64,000 nt of DNA, from the NCBI GenBank assembly GCA_019649675.1, contig BOWN01000003.1, positions 1 to 64,000 of the forward strand, written 5' to 3'. The first letter of the stretch is position 1, and each line of letters begins with the position of its first letter. This document shows, in pieces, positions 9,578-20,440 of this stretch. Source of the stretch: Cryomorphaceae bacterium. GTDB taxonomy: Bacteria; Bacteroidota; Bacteroidia; Flavobacteriales; UBA7430. The position numbers and the translations under genes were made by a program. The notes under the pieces were generated by a model. That model ran no database searches. It was not told the DNA's origin and saw only the letters and a program-made list of their open reading frames with translations.

Positions 9578-11027
9578 TAATAATGTTTTCTTGAATCGGG
9601 CTTACTACCTGATCAAAAGAAGTATTAGAGGGAACGACATAGGTAGAAAAGATATTCCAGCCCTGGGAAAGATTAATGTTTTGCCCACCATATGAAACAT
9701 AAGAGCAAGAGCCATCATCAATATTTGCGATTGGGTTGTAGTTTGTTGCATTACTATCTATGCACCCTTGTATTGGATTGACTACATTTATGCTGCCATC
9801 ATTATTTATAAAGTTAATATTGTCAATAAAAAGACTGTTTCCGTATCCATTCACATTAACAAAACGAATGTTTACTGTTTCTGCGGTTGCCTCACTTAAG
9901 CTAATGTTTAAGTTTTCCCAGTCATCACATTCTGGTTCCCACCAACTTCCTTGGTCAGGAGCAGTTGCCAGATCAAGACCATATGCCTCCCAAAGGGTTA
10001 CCCAAGTGGCGCCACAATCTGAAGAGATTTCAACCTTTAATCCATCAGAATAATTATTACCGTAGCGAACATATGCATAATCAAAGCTAAGTGTTGGATT
10101 ATCGAAAACTTCCAAATTAATTTTAGGACTCATTAGGGCAGCCTCAACATTATTTTGATTGATTGAATAATTATCTACGTAAGCAGCATTACTTATTTGG
10201 CAGTCGGAACCGGAAGAGACTTCAATTCCTTGCCAGGAATATCCAGACTCTGGAAGCGTCCATCCCGAAGGAGGGAAATTAGACCCTTCAAATGTTTCTT
10301 CCATTTCATTCAAATCGGAAAGACTTAAGTCTTCATATGTGATGAGATTAGAAATAGTTTGGGTGTCAGAACCATTGGTGTCATTAACTGTTAGGGTTAC
10401 ATCGTAATTTCCAGGATTGGCATAATACACCAAAGGGTTTTCAGCTGAAGAGCTTGAGGGTATACCACCAGGAAATGACCATTCAAATTCTTGACCCGAA
10501 TTTTTCATAGCAGAGTGGTTATAAAATTGTACGGTATTGTTTGTACAATTGACAGATAACTTGTCTGCAGCAATTTGAGCCGAAGGCGGGTGCTCAGTGT
10601 AAAAGTCGACCTCCCAAACACCTTGGTTTGTTCCATTTTTTAGTTTTCCATCTTTGTAATAAGGAATTAATTGAACAGAAAATGTTTGTAAAGGCAAGTT
10701 GCTGTTATATAAGGCCCAATCACTCATCGTATTATCTCGATAGTAAACAGCTTGACGTGTCCCAATATAAACTCCGCCATTGCTTCCTCTATGGTGCTCA
10801 ATATTTGTTATGTTTTCACTGTTAAGTGTTGGTGTGGTCCAGTTTATCCATGTGTTCCCTCCATTGGTTGACTTAAAGACATCATAGCCCTGCCCATCGC
10901 TAGGGGTTCCATACATAGATGTTCGAACCATCCATATATGCTCCGCATTTTCACTGCTTACGTTAGGTCGTAAGGAATCCAAGCCTGATTGTTTATGGTT
11001 CCTGCCGAAGGGGTAATATCTACCCAA
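9531..11027 (-). CDS. Middle part of the same T9SS protein: propeller end, PKD, adhesin-like domain
   Basis: Begins with propeller repeat sequence (STNGGNTWINWTTPTLN, RDNTMSDWALYNSNLP). A PKD domain follows (FEWSFPGGIPSSSS, NPGNYDVTLTVND). Next is a MAM/cleaved-adhesin-like jelly-roll (FPPSGWTLPESG, PTLSFDYAYVRYGN, NIRFVNVNGYGNSLFIDNI). It ends with a short Cys repeat GCIDSNATNYNPIANIDDGSC and the first GWN module. The order propeller-PKD-jelly roll-sorting domain is common in Bacteroidota exported proteins thought to bind or process polymers outside the cell. No catalytic residues can be assigned. The fragment's apparent start is not a true start; the frame is broken upstream. Confidence 0.82.
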   Translation of the reverse strand: MGRYYPFGRNHKQSGLDSLRPNVSSENAEHIWMVRTSMYGTPSDGQGYDVFKSTNGGNTWINWTTPTLNSENITNIEHHRGSNGGVYIGTRQAVYYRDNTMSDWALYNSNLPLQTFSVQLIPYYKDGKLKNGTNQGVWEVDFYTEHPPSAQIAADKLSVNCTNNTVQFYNHSAMKNSGQEFEWSFPGGIPSSSSAENPLVYYANPGNYDVTLTVNDTNGSDTQTISNLITYEDLSLSDLNEMEETFEGSNFPPSGWTLPESGYSWQGIEVSSGSDCQISNAAYVDNYSINQNNVEAALMSPKINLEVFDNPTLSFDYAYVRYGNNYSDGLKVEISSDCGATWVTLWEAYGLDLATAPDQGSWWEPECDDWENLNISLSEATAETVNIRFVNVNGYGNSLFIDNINFINNDGSINVVNPIQGCIDSNATNYNPIANIDDGSCSYVSYGGQNINLSQGWNIFSTYVVPSNTSFDQVVSPIQENIIIAKNYLGSLSSRLGF

Positions 11028-12926
11028 CTTTCACCCCATTAGTCGTTCTATATATTTTTTTGTATCCCACCAACCAGCAAATGTAGCCACGTAAATATAT
11101 CAGGATTAGACCAGCAACTTCACTGAAGTTACCTTTTCGCCAAAGTCGTGAATGGCTGATGCACTTGCACCATTGTCGTATGATTTGTATAAGGTGGTTT
11201 CGTTTCCAATTATACAATATTAGGCGATCGAGGGTCAAACTCTAAATTACTTGACTTCCCAATAGTATAGGATGCGTTTGGCTTATACTGCATAGAAAAA
11301 GAGCCAGTTCTTGGGTTCGATCTCCAGATAAGATGCGCCCACCTCCATCGGTATAAACTTTTCTACTGTCTGCAAAATTCACAAATCCACGATAATTATC
11401 ACCACCTTCTGCACACAGCCACCCGTTTTCGTATACCTCATTGTCTTTAATTAGTGTTCCATTATGATAAGTTCCCCCAAGCATTACTTCGCCATCAGAA
11501 AAAACCGGCACCAAAGCCCCAAAAGTCTGTTCCTGATATACCATACATTTTTTTATCGAAATTATCCCCTGCATCATCAGAGTAAAAGACACCTCCATCA
11601 CAAGCAACCCAGAGGTCATTCCCAAAATATCGAATGTCATGAATATCAGCATGAATGTATTCATTCTTTTCAGGGTGCGACCATTTTGCAGGGCAAGTAA
11701 AGGAGTCGCCTCCATTGGTAGAAATCCAGTGATTTACGCCTCCAACATGAATGATGTTTGCATTATTAGGGTTTACTGCAAGCGCAAGATCATAATAATA
11801 TTGGCCACCATCGTCAGAACCATCGTCTTGCCACCCCATCATATTAATATTTAAAGTTGATGCAGGTCCTCCGGGCTGAGCACCACAACATTTGAATTCC
11901 CAATTCACACCTTGATCTTCACTAATATATATACCATATAGCCCAGACCCACCATTAGCGACTCCAGTACAGAGTGCGACAACCTTGTTTGGTGAGGCAG
12001 CGCTAACGGCAATTTCTGTTCGTTTTTGTTCTTCCCCAGAATTAGGACTAGGCCAGCCATTACTATATTCTGTAAAACTGCTTCCGTTGTTGGTAGATTT
12101 ATAAAATGCCGTTGTGTTTGTATTTTCTTTGATGGCATATATGACTTGGTTGTTGGTTGGGTGCACTTCCATTTCTAGCCATTTTCCAGACATTTTTTGT
12201 AAAAGGATTTTCCAGAATTTGAAGAGTAATATAAACCTTGATTTGAGCCACCCATAATTTCCCATTATGAATCATAATTTCTTTAATTTCAATTCCTGAG
12301 TTAAATTCTCCCGATCCAATGTTCGTAAAACTAGAACCCCCATTTGAAGATTTATATAAGGTTCCACCACCACTAAAGTAGATGATATTTTCATTGTTCG
12401 GATCAATTTCTAGTGAATAAACAGCGCTTATTGGAAGTGATTTCGATAAACAGAACCAATTTTCTCCTTTATCATTTGAACGCCATAAACCAGCTGTAGC
12501 TGTTCCTGCATATACAACATCAGTATTTGATAGGGATTGTTCTACACAATAAATGTGAGCAGCCCCTGGCGCGTATGACCGACTTGCGGCATCTATATCA
12601 AAATCGAAAGGTCCTCTTGGTACCCACGCAGATGAAGATTTGACATTTTTAGAAGTTGCTTTTAAGTATTCTTTAGAAGGAAGAGAAGTAGTTCTACTAA
12701 TAGATCTTAGCCATCTTTTGTAATATTGTGTGTGCTTTTTTTAACAAATGTATGTGTTTGGTAGTATTTTAGTATATGCCTCAGTGACTTTTCCTAAATC
12801 AGGTGTGTCGCTGTACATCAATTGAATCCATCTTGGATTTGCATCTTGTCATTTGCATAACGCACTCTAACTGCGCAAACATAGAAAAGCTAATAAGAAA
12901 GAAAAGGGGAAGGAAGCGTTTTTCAT
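11020..12926 (-). CDS. N-terminal part of the same T9SS protein: signal peptide and sortilin-like propeller (heavily frameshifted)
   Basis: The gene appears to start at the ATG at 12926. Across a shift it reads a signal peptide (RFLPLFFLISFSMFAQ), as expected for Sec export before T9SS. Downstream pieces at 11495-12265 and 11242-11715 hold BNR/Asp-box propeller blades: FYKSTNNGSSFTEYS, GIYISEDQGVNWEF, WISTNGGDSFTCPAKW, GVFYSDDAGDNFDK and DLWVACDGG. This resembles the VPS10/sortilin-type propellers annotated in many Flavobacteriales. The fragments lie in all three frames, so six or more indels are present. Whole gene 8540-12926, about 1,460 residues. Confidence 0.7.
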
Positions 12927-13004
12927 AATATGATTCTCTTTTATTGTCTAGCAATAGTTACAAAGTTACGTACTTTTACTTGACTTGATTGTCGTGATTA
13001 ATGC

Positions 13005-13031
13005 CATAAAAAAGCAACATGAAGTTGCTTT
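13005..13031 (-). terminator. Intrinsic terminator after aspS
   Basis: On the minus strand AAAGCAAC, a 5-base loop and GTTGCTTT are followed by more Ts. It lies 20 bases beyond the aspS stop. Confidence 0.8.
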
Positions 13032-13050
13032 ATATTATAAAATGAATGAA

Positions 13051-14796
13051 CTAACTTTTTAGCTTTAAGCCCAGCTCGTCCATCTGACCGCCATCGATAT
13101 TTGAAGGCGCATCAATCATTACATCTCTACCAGCGTTGTTTTTAGGAAAGGCAATGAAATCTCTAATCGATTCTGCGCCGCCCATTAGAGCACAAAGGCG
13201 ATCTAATCCAAAGGCAAGGCCTCCATGTGGTGGCGCACCGTATTCGAATGCGTTCATTAAGAACCCAAACTGTTCTTGCGCTTCTTTATCAGTGAAACCA
13301 AGGTGTTGAAACATGAGTTTTTGAAGTGCCCTATCGTGTATACGAATCGAACCCCCTCCAATTTCAGAACCGTTTAAAACCAAATCATAGGCATTCGCCT
13401 TAACTTCGCCGGGAGCAGAGTCAAGTTTGTCAAGATCTTCCGGTTTAGGAGATGTAAAAGGGTGGTGCATTGCATGGTAGCGATTAGTTTCTTCGTCCCA
13501 CTCTAGAAGAGGGAAGTCTACCACCCAAAGAGGTGCAAATACTTTTGGGTCTCTCAACCCAAGTTGCTCTCCCATTTCTAATCGCAATTCACTCATTTGT
13601 TTGCGCACTTCATTTGCATTTCCACTTAGAACCAATATTAAGTCGCCAGGATTAGCCTCAGTAGCATTTGCCCAAGCTGCTAGATCTTCTTGTCCAAAGA
13701 ATTTATCTACTGATGATTTATAGGAGCCATCTTCGTTACATTTTACATAGATCATTCCTTTAGCACCAATTTGAGGTCGTTTAACCCAATCGGTTAATTT
13801 GTCCAGTTGCTTTCGGGTGTATCCGGCGCAGCCTTTTGCATTTATTGCCAGGACTAGTTCGGCCTCATCAAAGACTTTAAAGCCTTTGTTTTGCGCAACA
13901 TCATTGATGTTTTTTAATTTCATATCGAAGCGGATGTCGGGCTTGTCATTTCCATAGTCTCTCATAGCTTCGTCGAAAGTCATTCTTGGAAAATCTTTTA
14001 GGTCAACATTAATGACTGTTTTTAATAAGTGTCGAGTAAGATTTTCAAAAGTATTTAAGATGTCTTCTTGTTCAACAAAAGACATTTCGCAGTCTATTTG
14101 AGTAAACTCGGGCTGACGGTCAGCTCGAAGGTCTTCGTCACGAAAGCATTTTACAATTTGAAAGTATTTATCAAAACCAGAAACCATTAGCAGCTGCTTA
14201 AAGGTTTGAGGTGATTGAGGTAGCGCATAAAATTGACCCTCGTTCATTCTGCTTGGTACCACAAAATCTCGAGCACCTTCAGGTGTTGATTTAATTAAAA
14301 CAGGGGTTTCTACTTCAATAAAATTTTGATCTGCGAGGTATTTTCTAGTCTCTATGGCAACCTTAGATCTAAGAATCATGTTTTCGCGAATCGGATTTCT
14401 ACGCAAATCCAAATAGCGGTATTTCATTCTTAGGTCATCGCCACCATCTGTCTCATTTTCTATTGTAAATGGTGGTGTTTTCGCAGCATTTAAAATATTT
14501 AAGTCTAAAATTTCAATTTCAATTTCACCTGTAGGAATATTTTTGTTTTTTGAACTGCGTTCAATAACCTTCCCTTTAACCTGAATAACATACTCACGAC
14601 CTAGTTTCCGAGCTTCAAGACACAAGGCTTCATCAGTTTCCATATTAAAAACTAACTGTGTAATTCCATATCGGTCTCTTAAATCTACAAAGGTCATCCC
14701 TCCGAGGTCACGTGATTTTTGTACCCAACCACTGAGTATGACTTCTTTATCTAAATGGTTTAGGTTAAGTTCTCCGCAAGTATGTGATCGTAACAT
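13051..14796 (-). CDS. aspS: Aspartyl-tRNA synthetase
   Basis: Charges tRNA-Asp with aspartate. An intact 581-residue class II synthetase of the bacterial type: an N-terminal OB-fold anticodon-binding domain ([20 protein letters not shown]), motif 2 region [19 protein letters not shown], the inserted GAD domain in the middle (about residues 290-400), and motif 3 [15 protein letters not shown]. The start follows [11 protein letters not shown], the usual opening. Single transcription unit on the minus strand with its own terminator. The lack of frameshifts over 1.7 kb contrasts with its neighbours and shows that read quality varies along the window. Confidence 0.97.
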   Translation of the reverse strand: MLRSHTCGELNLNHLDKEVILSGWVQKSRDLGGMTFVDLRDRYGITQLVFNMETDEALCLEARKLGREYVIQVKGKVIERSSKNKNIPTGEIEIEILDLNILNAAKTPPFTIENETDGGDDLRMKYRYLDLRRNPIRENMILRSKVAIETRKYLADQNFIEVETPVLIKSTPEGARDFVVPSRMNEGQFYALPQSPQTFKQLLMVSGFDKYFQIVKCFRDEDLRADRQPEFTQIDCEMSFVEQEDILNTFENLTRHLLKTVINVDLKDFPRMTFDEAMRDYGNDKPDIRFDMKLKNINDVAQNKGFKVFDEAELVLAINAKGCAGYTRKQLDKLTDWVKRPQIGAKGMIYVKCNEDGSYKSSVDKFFGQEDLAAWANATEANPGDLILVLSGNANEVRKQMSELRLEMGEQLGLRDPKVFAPLWVVDFPLLEWDEETNRYHAMHHPFTSPKPEDLDKLDSAPGEVKANAYDLVLNGSEIGGGSIRIHDRALQKLMFQHLGFTDKEAQEQFGFLMNAFEYGAPPHGGLAFGLDRLCALMGGAESIRDFIAFPKNNAGRDVMIDAPSNIDGGQMDELGLKLKS

Positions 14797-15080
14797 ATTT
14801 TGTTCTTTTGAGCATCAAAATACTAAAATGTATCGAGCTGTCATCAGATAGTGACAAGCAATCACTATGTAAATTATTTTGTTTGGTGAGCCAAGAAGAT
14901 ATTTAAGTTATATTGAAAAGTTTATAATCTAATTGTTTTGCATCAACTTTATAATAATTTTGATGATGATGCAATAGATTACATAAACTAAAATATAATT
15001 CATCAGTAATTTATTTATTAGTGGTCTTAAAAGTAAAAATCACATATATTTAAAGAATTAAAATCATAAGGCCGATTGAA
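14797..15080. other. Intergenic region between divergent aspS and acs
   Basis: AT-rich, about 280 bases, with no coding potential I can support in either direction and no clear hairpin. It should contain the promoters for aspS and acs, but I see no unambiguous TAnnTTTG box. Confidence 0.5.
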
Positions 15081-16987
15081 ATGCAAAAATTAATTCTTTT
15101 CAAGAATACGAAGATCAGTATAAAAAGTATAGAAAACCCTAGTTTATTTTGGGAAGAAATTGCAAAAACCTTTAAATGGAAGAAAAAATGGAACCGTGTT
15201 CTAGATTGGGATTTTAATAAACCAAAGGTATCATGGTTTGAAGGGAGGGAGAGTTAAATATTACTGAAAATTGTTTGGATAGACATTTAAAAACATCTTC
15301 AGAAAAAACGGCTCTAATATGGGAGCCAAATAATCCTAATGAGGAACCAAAACACATATCTTACAAAGAGTTACATAGAAATGTTTGTCGGTTTTCTAAT
15401 GTTCTGAAATCATTAGGAGTTAAAAAGGGAGATAGGGTATGTTTGTATATGCCGATGATTCCTGAACTTACAGTGGCAGTTCTTTCTTGTGCACGAATTG
15501 GAGCAATTCACTCTGTTGTTTTTGCAGGTTTTTCTGCCCAAGCCTTACAAGATAGAATTAATGACTCGGAATGTAAATTAATTATTACTGCTGATGGTTC
15601 TTTCAGAGGTGAAAAAGTTTTGAACTTAAAGTCTATTGTTGATGAAGCTATTCAATATTGTGGTAGTATAGAACATTGTATCATGGTAGAGCGAACAAAA
15701 GCGGAAGTTAACCTAGTTCCTGATCGCGATTTGTTATGGTGTGAATTGATGAATGAATCTAATGATTATTGTGATGCTACAGAGATGGAATCAGAAGAGA
15801 CATTATTCATTTTATATACTTCCGGATCAACAGGAAAGCCTAAAGGAGTTGTTCATTCCATTGCCGGATATATGGTTGGTGCCGAATATTCTTTTAGAAA
15901 TGTATTTCAATACCAGGAAGGTGACGTGTATTGGTGTACTGCTGACATAGGTTGGATTACAGGGCACTCATATGTTATTTATGGACCATTATTGTCTGGC
16001 GCCACTACAGTTATGTTTGAAGGTGTCCCAAGCCATCCAGATTATGGCAGATTCTGGGAGATAGTTGACAAACATAAGGTAAACATTTTTTATACAGCAC
16101 CCACCGCTATTAGAGCTTTAGAAGCCCAGGGCCTTGATTTTGTGACCCCATATAAATTAGATAGTTTAAAAGTTTTGGGAACAGTAGGAGAGCCAATAAA
16201 TGAGGAGGCGTGGCAATGGTATCACACTCATATTGGTAAAGAAAAGTGCCCAATAGTTGATACTTGGTGGCAAACTGAAACAGGAGGTATGATGATTGCG
16301 CCCTTGGCTGGAATAACAAAACTGAAACCAACCTATGCGACACTTCCACTACCAGGAGTTCAGCCCTGTTTGGTTGATGATAAAGGCAATGAAATTCAAG
16401 GTCTAAATGTAGAGGGTAATCTTTGTATAAAGTATCCTTGGCCGTCTATGATTAGAACGACTTATGGAGATCATAATCGTTGCAAAGAAGTCTATTTTAG
16501 TGCATATCCTGGAAAGTATTTTACAGGGGATGGTTGCAAAAGAGATGCGGATGGTTTTTATAGAATTACCGGTAGAGTAGACGACGTAATAAATGTGTCA
16601 GGTCATCGAATAGGAACAGCAGAAGTAGAAGACGCTATCAATCAACATCAGGAAGTTGTTGAGTCTGCAGTTGTTGGATTTCCTCACTCAATAAAAGGGC
16701 AGGGAATATATGCTTTTGTAATCCTTTCAAAAATTGAATTTAACCCCAACGAAATATGTTCTCAGATAAATGAGTTAGTTAAAAAACACATTGGACCTAT
16801 TGCTCGCCCTGAGAAAATACAGTTTGTAAGCGGTTTACCGAAAACTCGATCGGGGAAAATTATACGTAGAATTTTGAGAAAAATCGCCAGTGGTGAAATA
16901 AATAATTTCGGAGATACAAGCACCCTTCTAGATCCGGAAGTTGTTGATTTAATTGTTGATTCTAGAAATTTAACGATATCTAAGTAA
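15081..16987 (+). CDS. acs: Acetyl-CoA synthetase (N-terminal frameshifts)
   Basis: Activates acetate to acetyl-CoA through acetyl-AMP. The ANL-superfamily body (15275-16987, 570 residues) is intact: LYTSGSTGKPKGVVHS (P-loop), YWCTADIGWITGHSY, DTWWQTETGG, YFTGDGCKRDADGFYRITGR, and LPKTRSGKIIRRILRKIA, whose first Lys is the regulatory acetylation site. The true N-terminus starts at 15081. NSFQEYEDQYKK, IENPSLFWEEIAKTFKWKK and VLDWDFNKPKVSWFEG are readable after one shift, and the body begins after a second shift near 15250 with NITENCLDRHLKT. Total about 635 residues, normal for Acs. Confidence 0.95.
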
Positions 16988-17109
16988 ATGACATTATATT
17001 AACAATATCTTTTTAAGTTAAAAGTCCTTACTTGTATTCTCAACAAACACCTGTAATTTGGTTTATTTGTTCTTTGATTTAGTGCTGGTAGTAAAAGAGT
17101 ATTTTAAAT

Positions 17110-18028
17110 TTATGATCTGATTAAAACTTGATTTGTTTCAACAGAAAAGTTTACTTTTTCCCCGAAAAGAAGAGGTAGGTTATCATTTACATGACCAGCA
17201 GGAATATTAAACGCCACTGGGTATGTGTATTCTGAAACTACATCACGAATAATTTCTTCAGCTGTTTTTCCAAATGGGATGGTGTTGTCGTTCATTCCGT
17301 TCATACCACCAATCATTAACCCACTCAGATTTTCGAGCATTCCGGATCTTTTTAGAGCTTGCATCATTCGGTCTATGTGGTAAAGGTATTCGTCTAGATC
17401 TTCTAAAAATAGAATTTTACCATCTGTGTTTAACTGACTTTTAGAGCCTAAAAGGCTATAAAGTATTGATAAATTTCCCCCAACGACGACTGAATTCACT
17501 GTACCATTTTTGTTGAAAGAATGTCCTTCAAATTTATAAGAGACGTTTTCTCCAAAAAGAATATCTCGTATATTTTTTATAGCCTCATCAGTATTCTGAG
17601 GGTAGGTGATGGGCATTGCCGCATGAAGTGTTGTAGTGTTAAAACATTGGTGAACGTGTGAATGAAACACAGTAATGTCGCTGAACCCAATGAGCCATTT
17701 TGGGTTTGTTTTAAAGATTTGCCAATCAACATAATCTACAACATGAACAGAGCCATAACCACCTCTAGCAAAGAATACAGCCTTGATGTTATTATCATCT
17801 AACGCCCACTGAAGATCTTCTGTGCGCTCTTGTTCTGTTGCAGAAAACTGATGGTGATTTTTAAATAAATTATTTCCAAAACAAACATTTAAACCCCAAG
17901 ATTTTATTTTGGTTATGGCAAAATCGAGCTCTGAAGGACTTACTTTACGAGCAGTTGAAATAACTGCAACTGCATCACCCTTTTTAGCGCAGAGATGTTG
18001 TTTTTTCCAATAACATTTGTTTTATCAT
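17110..18028 (-). CDS. ldcA: LD-carboxypeptidase (peptidase S66)
   Basis: Murein tetrapeptide LD-carboxypeptidase, which removes the terminal D-Ala from tetrapeptides in peptidoglycan recycling. The frame is open from about 17995 to 17110: KKGDAVAVISTARKVSPSEL at the N-terminus, the nucleophile region FARGGYGSVHVVDYVDW (Ser after GGYG), WLIGFSDIT, LEDLDEYLYHIDRMM (the ED pair), GLMIGGM and FNIPAGHVNDNLPLLFGE (catalytic His). An ATG at 18028 is followed by a frame break after about 10 codons, so the extreme N-terminus is uncertain. A GTG inside the domain at 17670 is not a real start. About 305 residues, normal for S66. Confidence 0.9.
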
Positions 18029-18159
18029 GCACTAAAGATAATAAGTATAGTTTAGTCGTTTCTTTTTATATCTTAAATTATTTTGATTCTTGACCGAGCT
18101 TTATTTTACAAGCTGATTCTATTGACTAAAAAAATACTGACTCAACTTAATCTAATTCT

Positions 18160-18167
18160 TATATTTG
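18160..18167 (+). promoter_or_regulatory. -7 promoter box of metG
   Basis: TATATTTG fits TAnnTTTG and lies 24 bases before the metG ATG, the distance usual for short Bacteroidota leaders. No clear -33 element. Confidence 0.5.
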
Positions 18168-18191
18168 CTACTTACACAAAAGCATGTTTTG

Positions 18192-20211
18192 ATGTCTAAA
18201 GAAGTAAAAAGATATACCATAACGGCAGCCTTACCTTATACCAACGGTCCGGTACATATTGGCCATTTGGCTGGAGTTTACATACCTAGTGATATTTATG
18301 CCGTTTTTTACGTTCTAATAAAAAGACGTTGTGTTTGTTTGTGGATCTGATGAACATGGTGTTCCAATTACGATTTCGGCAAAGAAAGAGGGTGTTTCAC
18401 CTCAAGAGGTTGTAGATAAATATCACAAGCTGATAGGTGATTCTTTTAAGGATTTGGGAATTAGTTTTGACGTTTACCACCGCACTTCTGATAAGCTTCA
18501 TCACGAAACAGCTTCTGATTTTTGAGCATCTCTACCAAAAGAACTTGTTTATAGAAAAATAAGCAAGCAGTATTTTGATGAAAAGAAAATCAGTTTTTAG
18601 CTGACAGGTACATTACGGGTACTTGTCCACATTGCAAAATATAGGGGCTTATGGTGACCAGTGTGAGGCGTGTGGGACGTCTTTGAGTGCTACAGATTTG
18701 ATAGAACCCAAGTCCGCTTTGAGTGGAATAAGCCGGTAATGAAAGAAACAAAGCACTGGTTTTTACCATTAGACCAATACGAATCGTGGTTAAAAGAGTG
18801 GATTCTAGATGGACATAAGTCGGACTGGAAGTCAAATGTATATGGACAGTGTAAATCATGGTTAGATCAGGGATTACATCCTCGAGCAGTTACCAGAGAT
18901 CTAGATTGGGGTATTCCTGTTCCAGTAAATGGTGCAGGTGGAAAAGTTCTTTATGTTTGGTTTGATGCGCCTATCGGATATATTTCAGCGACCAAGCAAT
19001 GGGCAAAAGACACAGGAAAAGATTGGGAGCCATACTGGAAGTCTGAAGACACTAAATTAGTTCACTTTATTGGGAAAGATAATATTGTGTTCCATTGTGT
19101 TATTTTTCCATCCATGTTAAAAGCTCATGGAGATTATATTTTACCTGATAATGTTCCCGCTAATGAGTTTTTAAATTTAGAAGGAGATAAAATATCTACC
19201 TCTAGAAATTGGGCAGTATGGTTGCACGAATATTTAGAAGACTTTCCGGGCATGCAGGATGTTATGCGATACGTATTATGTGCTACTGCGCCAGAATCAA
19301 AAGACAACGATTTCACATGGAAGGATTTTCAAACTAGAAATAATTCCGAGCTGGTAGGAATTTATGGCAATTTATTAATAGAGTAGTGGTGCTTACCAAT
19401 AAATATTATGATGGTTTCGTTCCTGAGAGAGGATTATTGACCGATGATGACCATCAAGTAATTTCTGAATTGAAGCTCTTTCCAGCCAAGATTGCCAAAT
19501 CTATTGAAGCTTACCGATATAGAGAAGCTTTAATGGATGTGATGAACTTAGCGCGTTTAGGAAACAAATATTTGGCGGATGAAGAGCCTTGGAAATTAGT
19601 TAAAACAGATGAAGTTCGCACAAAAACAATTATGAATATAGCACTTCAGATTGCGGCTAATTTAAGTGTGGTGTCTGAGCCATTTATGCCATTTTCTGCT
19701 CATAAATTAGCAAGCATGTTAGTTCTTGATCAATTATCATGGAAAGATGCAGGGTCTGACGTACTTCTCGAGGAGGGTTCAAAAATAGAGAGTGCTCAAT
19801 TGTTGTTCAGAAAAATAGAAGACTCAGAAATAGAAGCTCAATTAAAAAAATTAGAAACTTCAAAGTTGAAAATCAAATGGTGAATCCACAAAAAGAGAAT
19901 GTTAGTTTTGAGGCGTTTTGTGACATGGATATCGAGTAGGAACTATTATAGCTTCAGAGAAAGTTAAGAAAACAAAAACTTCTCAAGCTTCTGTTGACAC
20001 AGGCATGATATTCGAACGTTGTTTCAGGTATCGGAGATATCACAAGCCAGAAGACGTTTTAGGAAGGCAAGTTTCTGTACTGGTAAATTTAGCACCAAGA
20101 AACATTAAAGGAATTGAGTCTCAGGGCATGGTTTTAATGGCAGAGGATAAAGACGGCACCCTACAATTTTTGTCCTCAGAAGGAATTTCAAACGGCTCAA
20201 TTATAGCCTAA
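18192..20211 (+). CDS. metG: Methionyl-tRNA synthetase with C-terminal tRNA-binding domain (frameshifted)
   Basis: Charges initiator and elongator tRNA-Met. Starts at [20 protein letters not shown] with the HIGH motif in [14 protein letters not shown]. After indels near 18310, 18525 and 18660 the catalytic domain continues: [36 protein letters not shown], and [11 protein letters not shown] in place of KMSKS. The anticodon-binding domain is in 19386-19883. A last segment holds the Trbp111-like domain: [27 protein letters not shown], then [20 protein letters not shown] and ISNGSIIA at 20211. Total about 673 residues. Several frameshifts in an essential single-copy-type gene are the clearest sign that many breaks in this window are sequence errors. 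Confidence 0.95.
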
Positions 20212-20402
20212 TGGCTATTTTATCTCATTGTAAGACAGATATTTTGTTGTATTATTAGGAGATAAAAATAATCTTTTGTAGCTTTATTGATGATGTTATC
20301 TATTTAGTAGTAAACTTTTCAAATTTACAAATAAAGCTTTTCATTTAAAATATAACCCCCCCGATGACTGCATTCAATTGAATTGGTATGTGAGTCAAAA
20401 AA

Positions 20403-20437
20403 AAAGTCTCTTATCATAGATATGAGACTTTTTTATG
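20403..20437. terminator. Bidirectional intrinsic terminator between metG and the endonuclease gene
   Basis: AAGTCTCTTATC / GATATGAGACTT stem with one mismatch and a 3-base loop, flanked by an A run on the left and a T run on the right. It ends about 4 bases from the stop of the convergent endonuclease gene. Confidence 0.85.
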
Positions 20438-20440
20438 TTT

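Noticed and set aside
17110-17670. Separate gene starting with GTG at 17670
   Set aside because: The frame is open and clearly peptidase S66-like well upstream (GGYGSVHVVDYVDW), so 17670 is internal.
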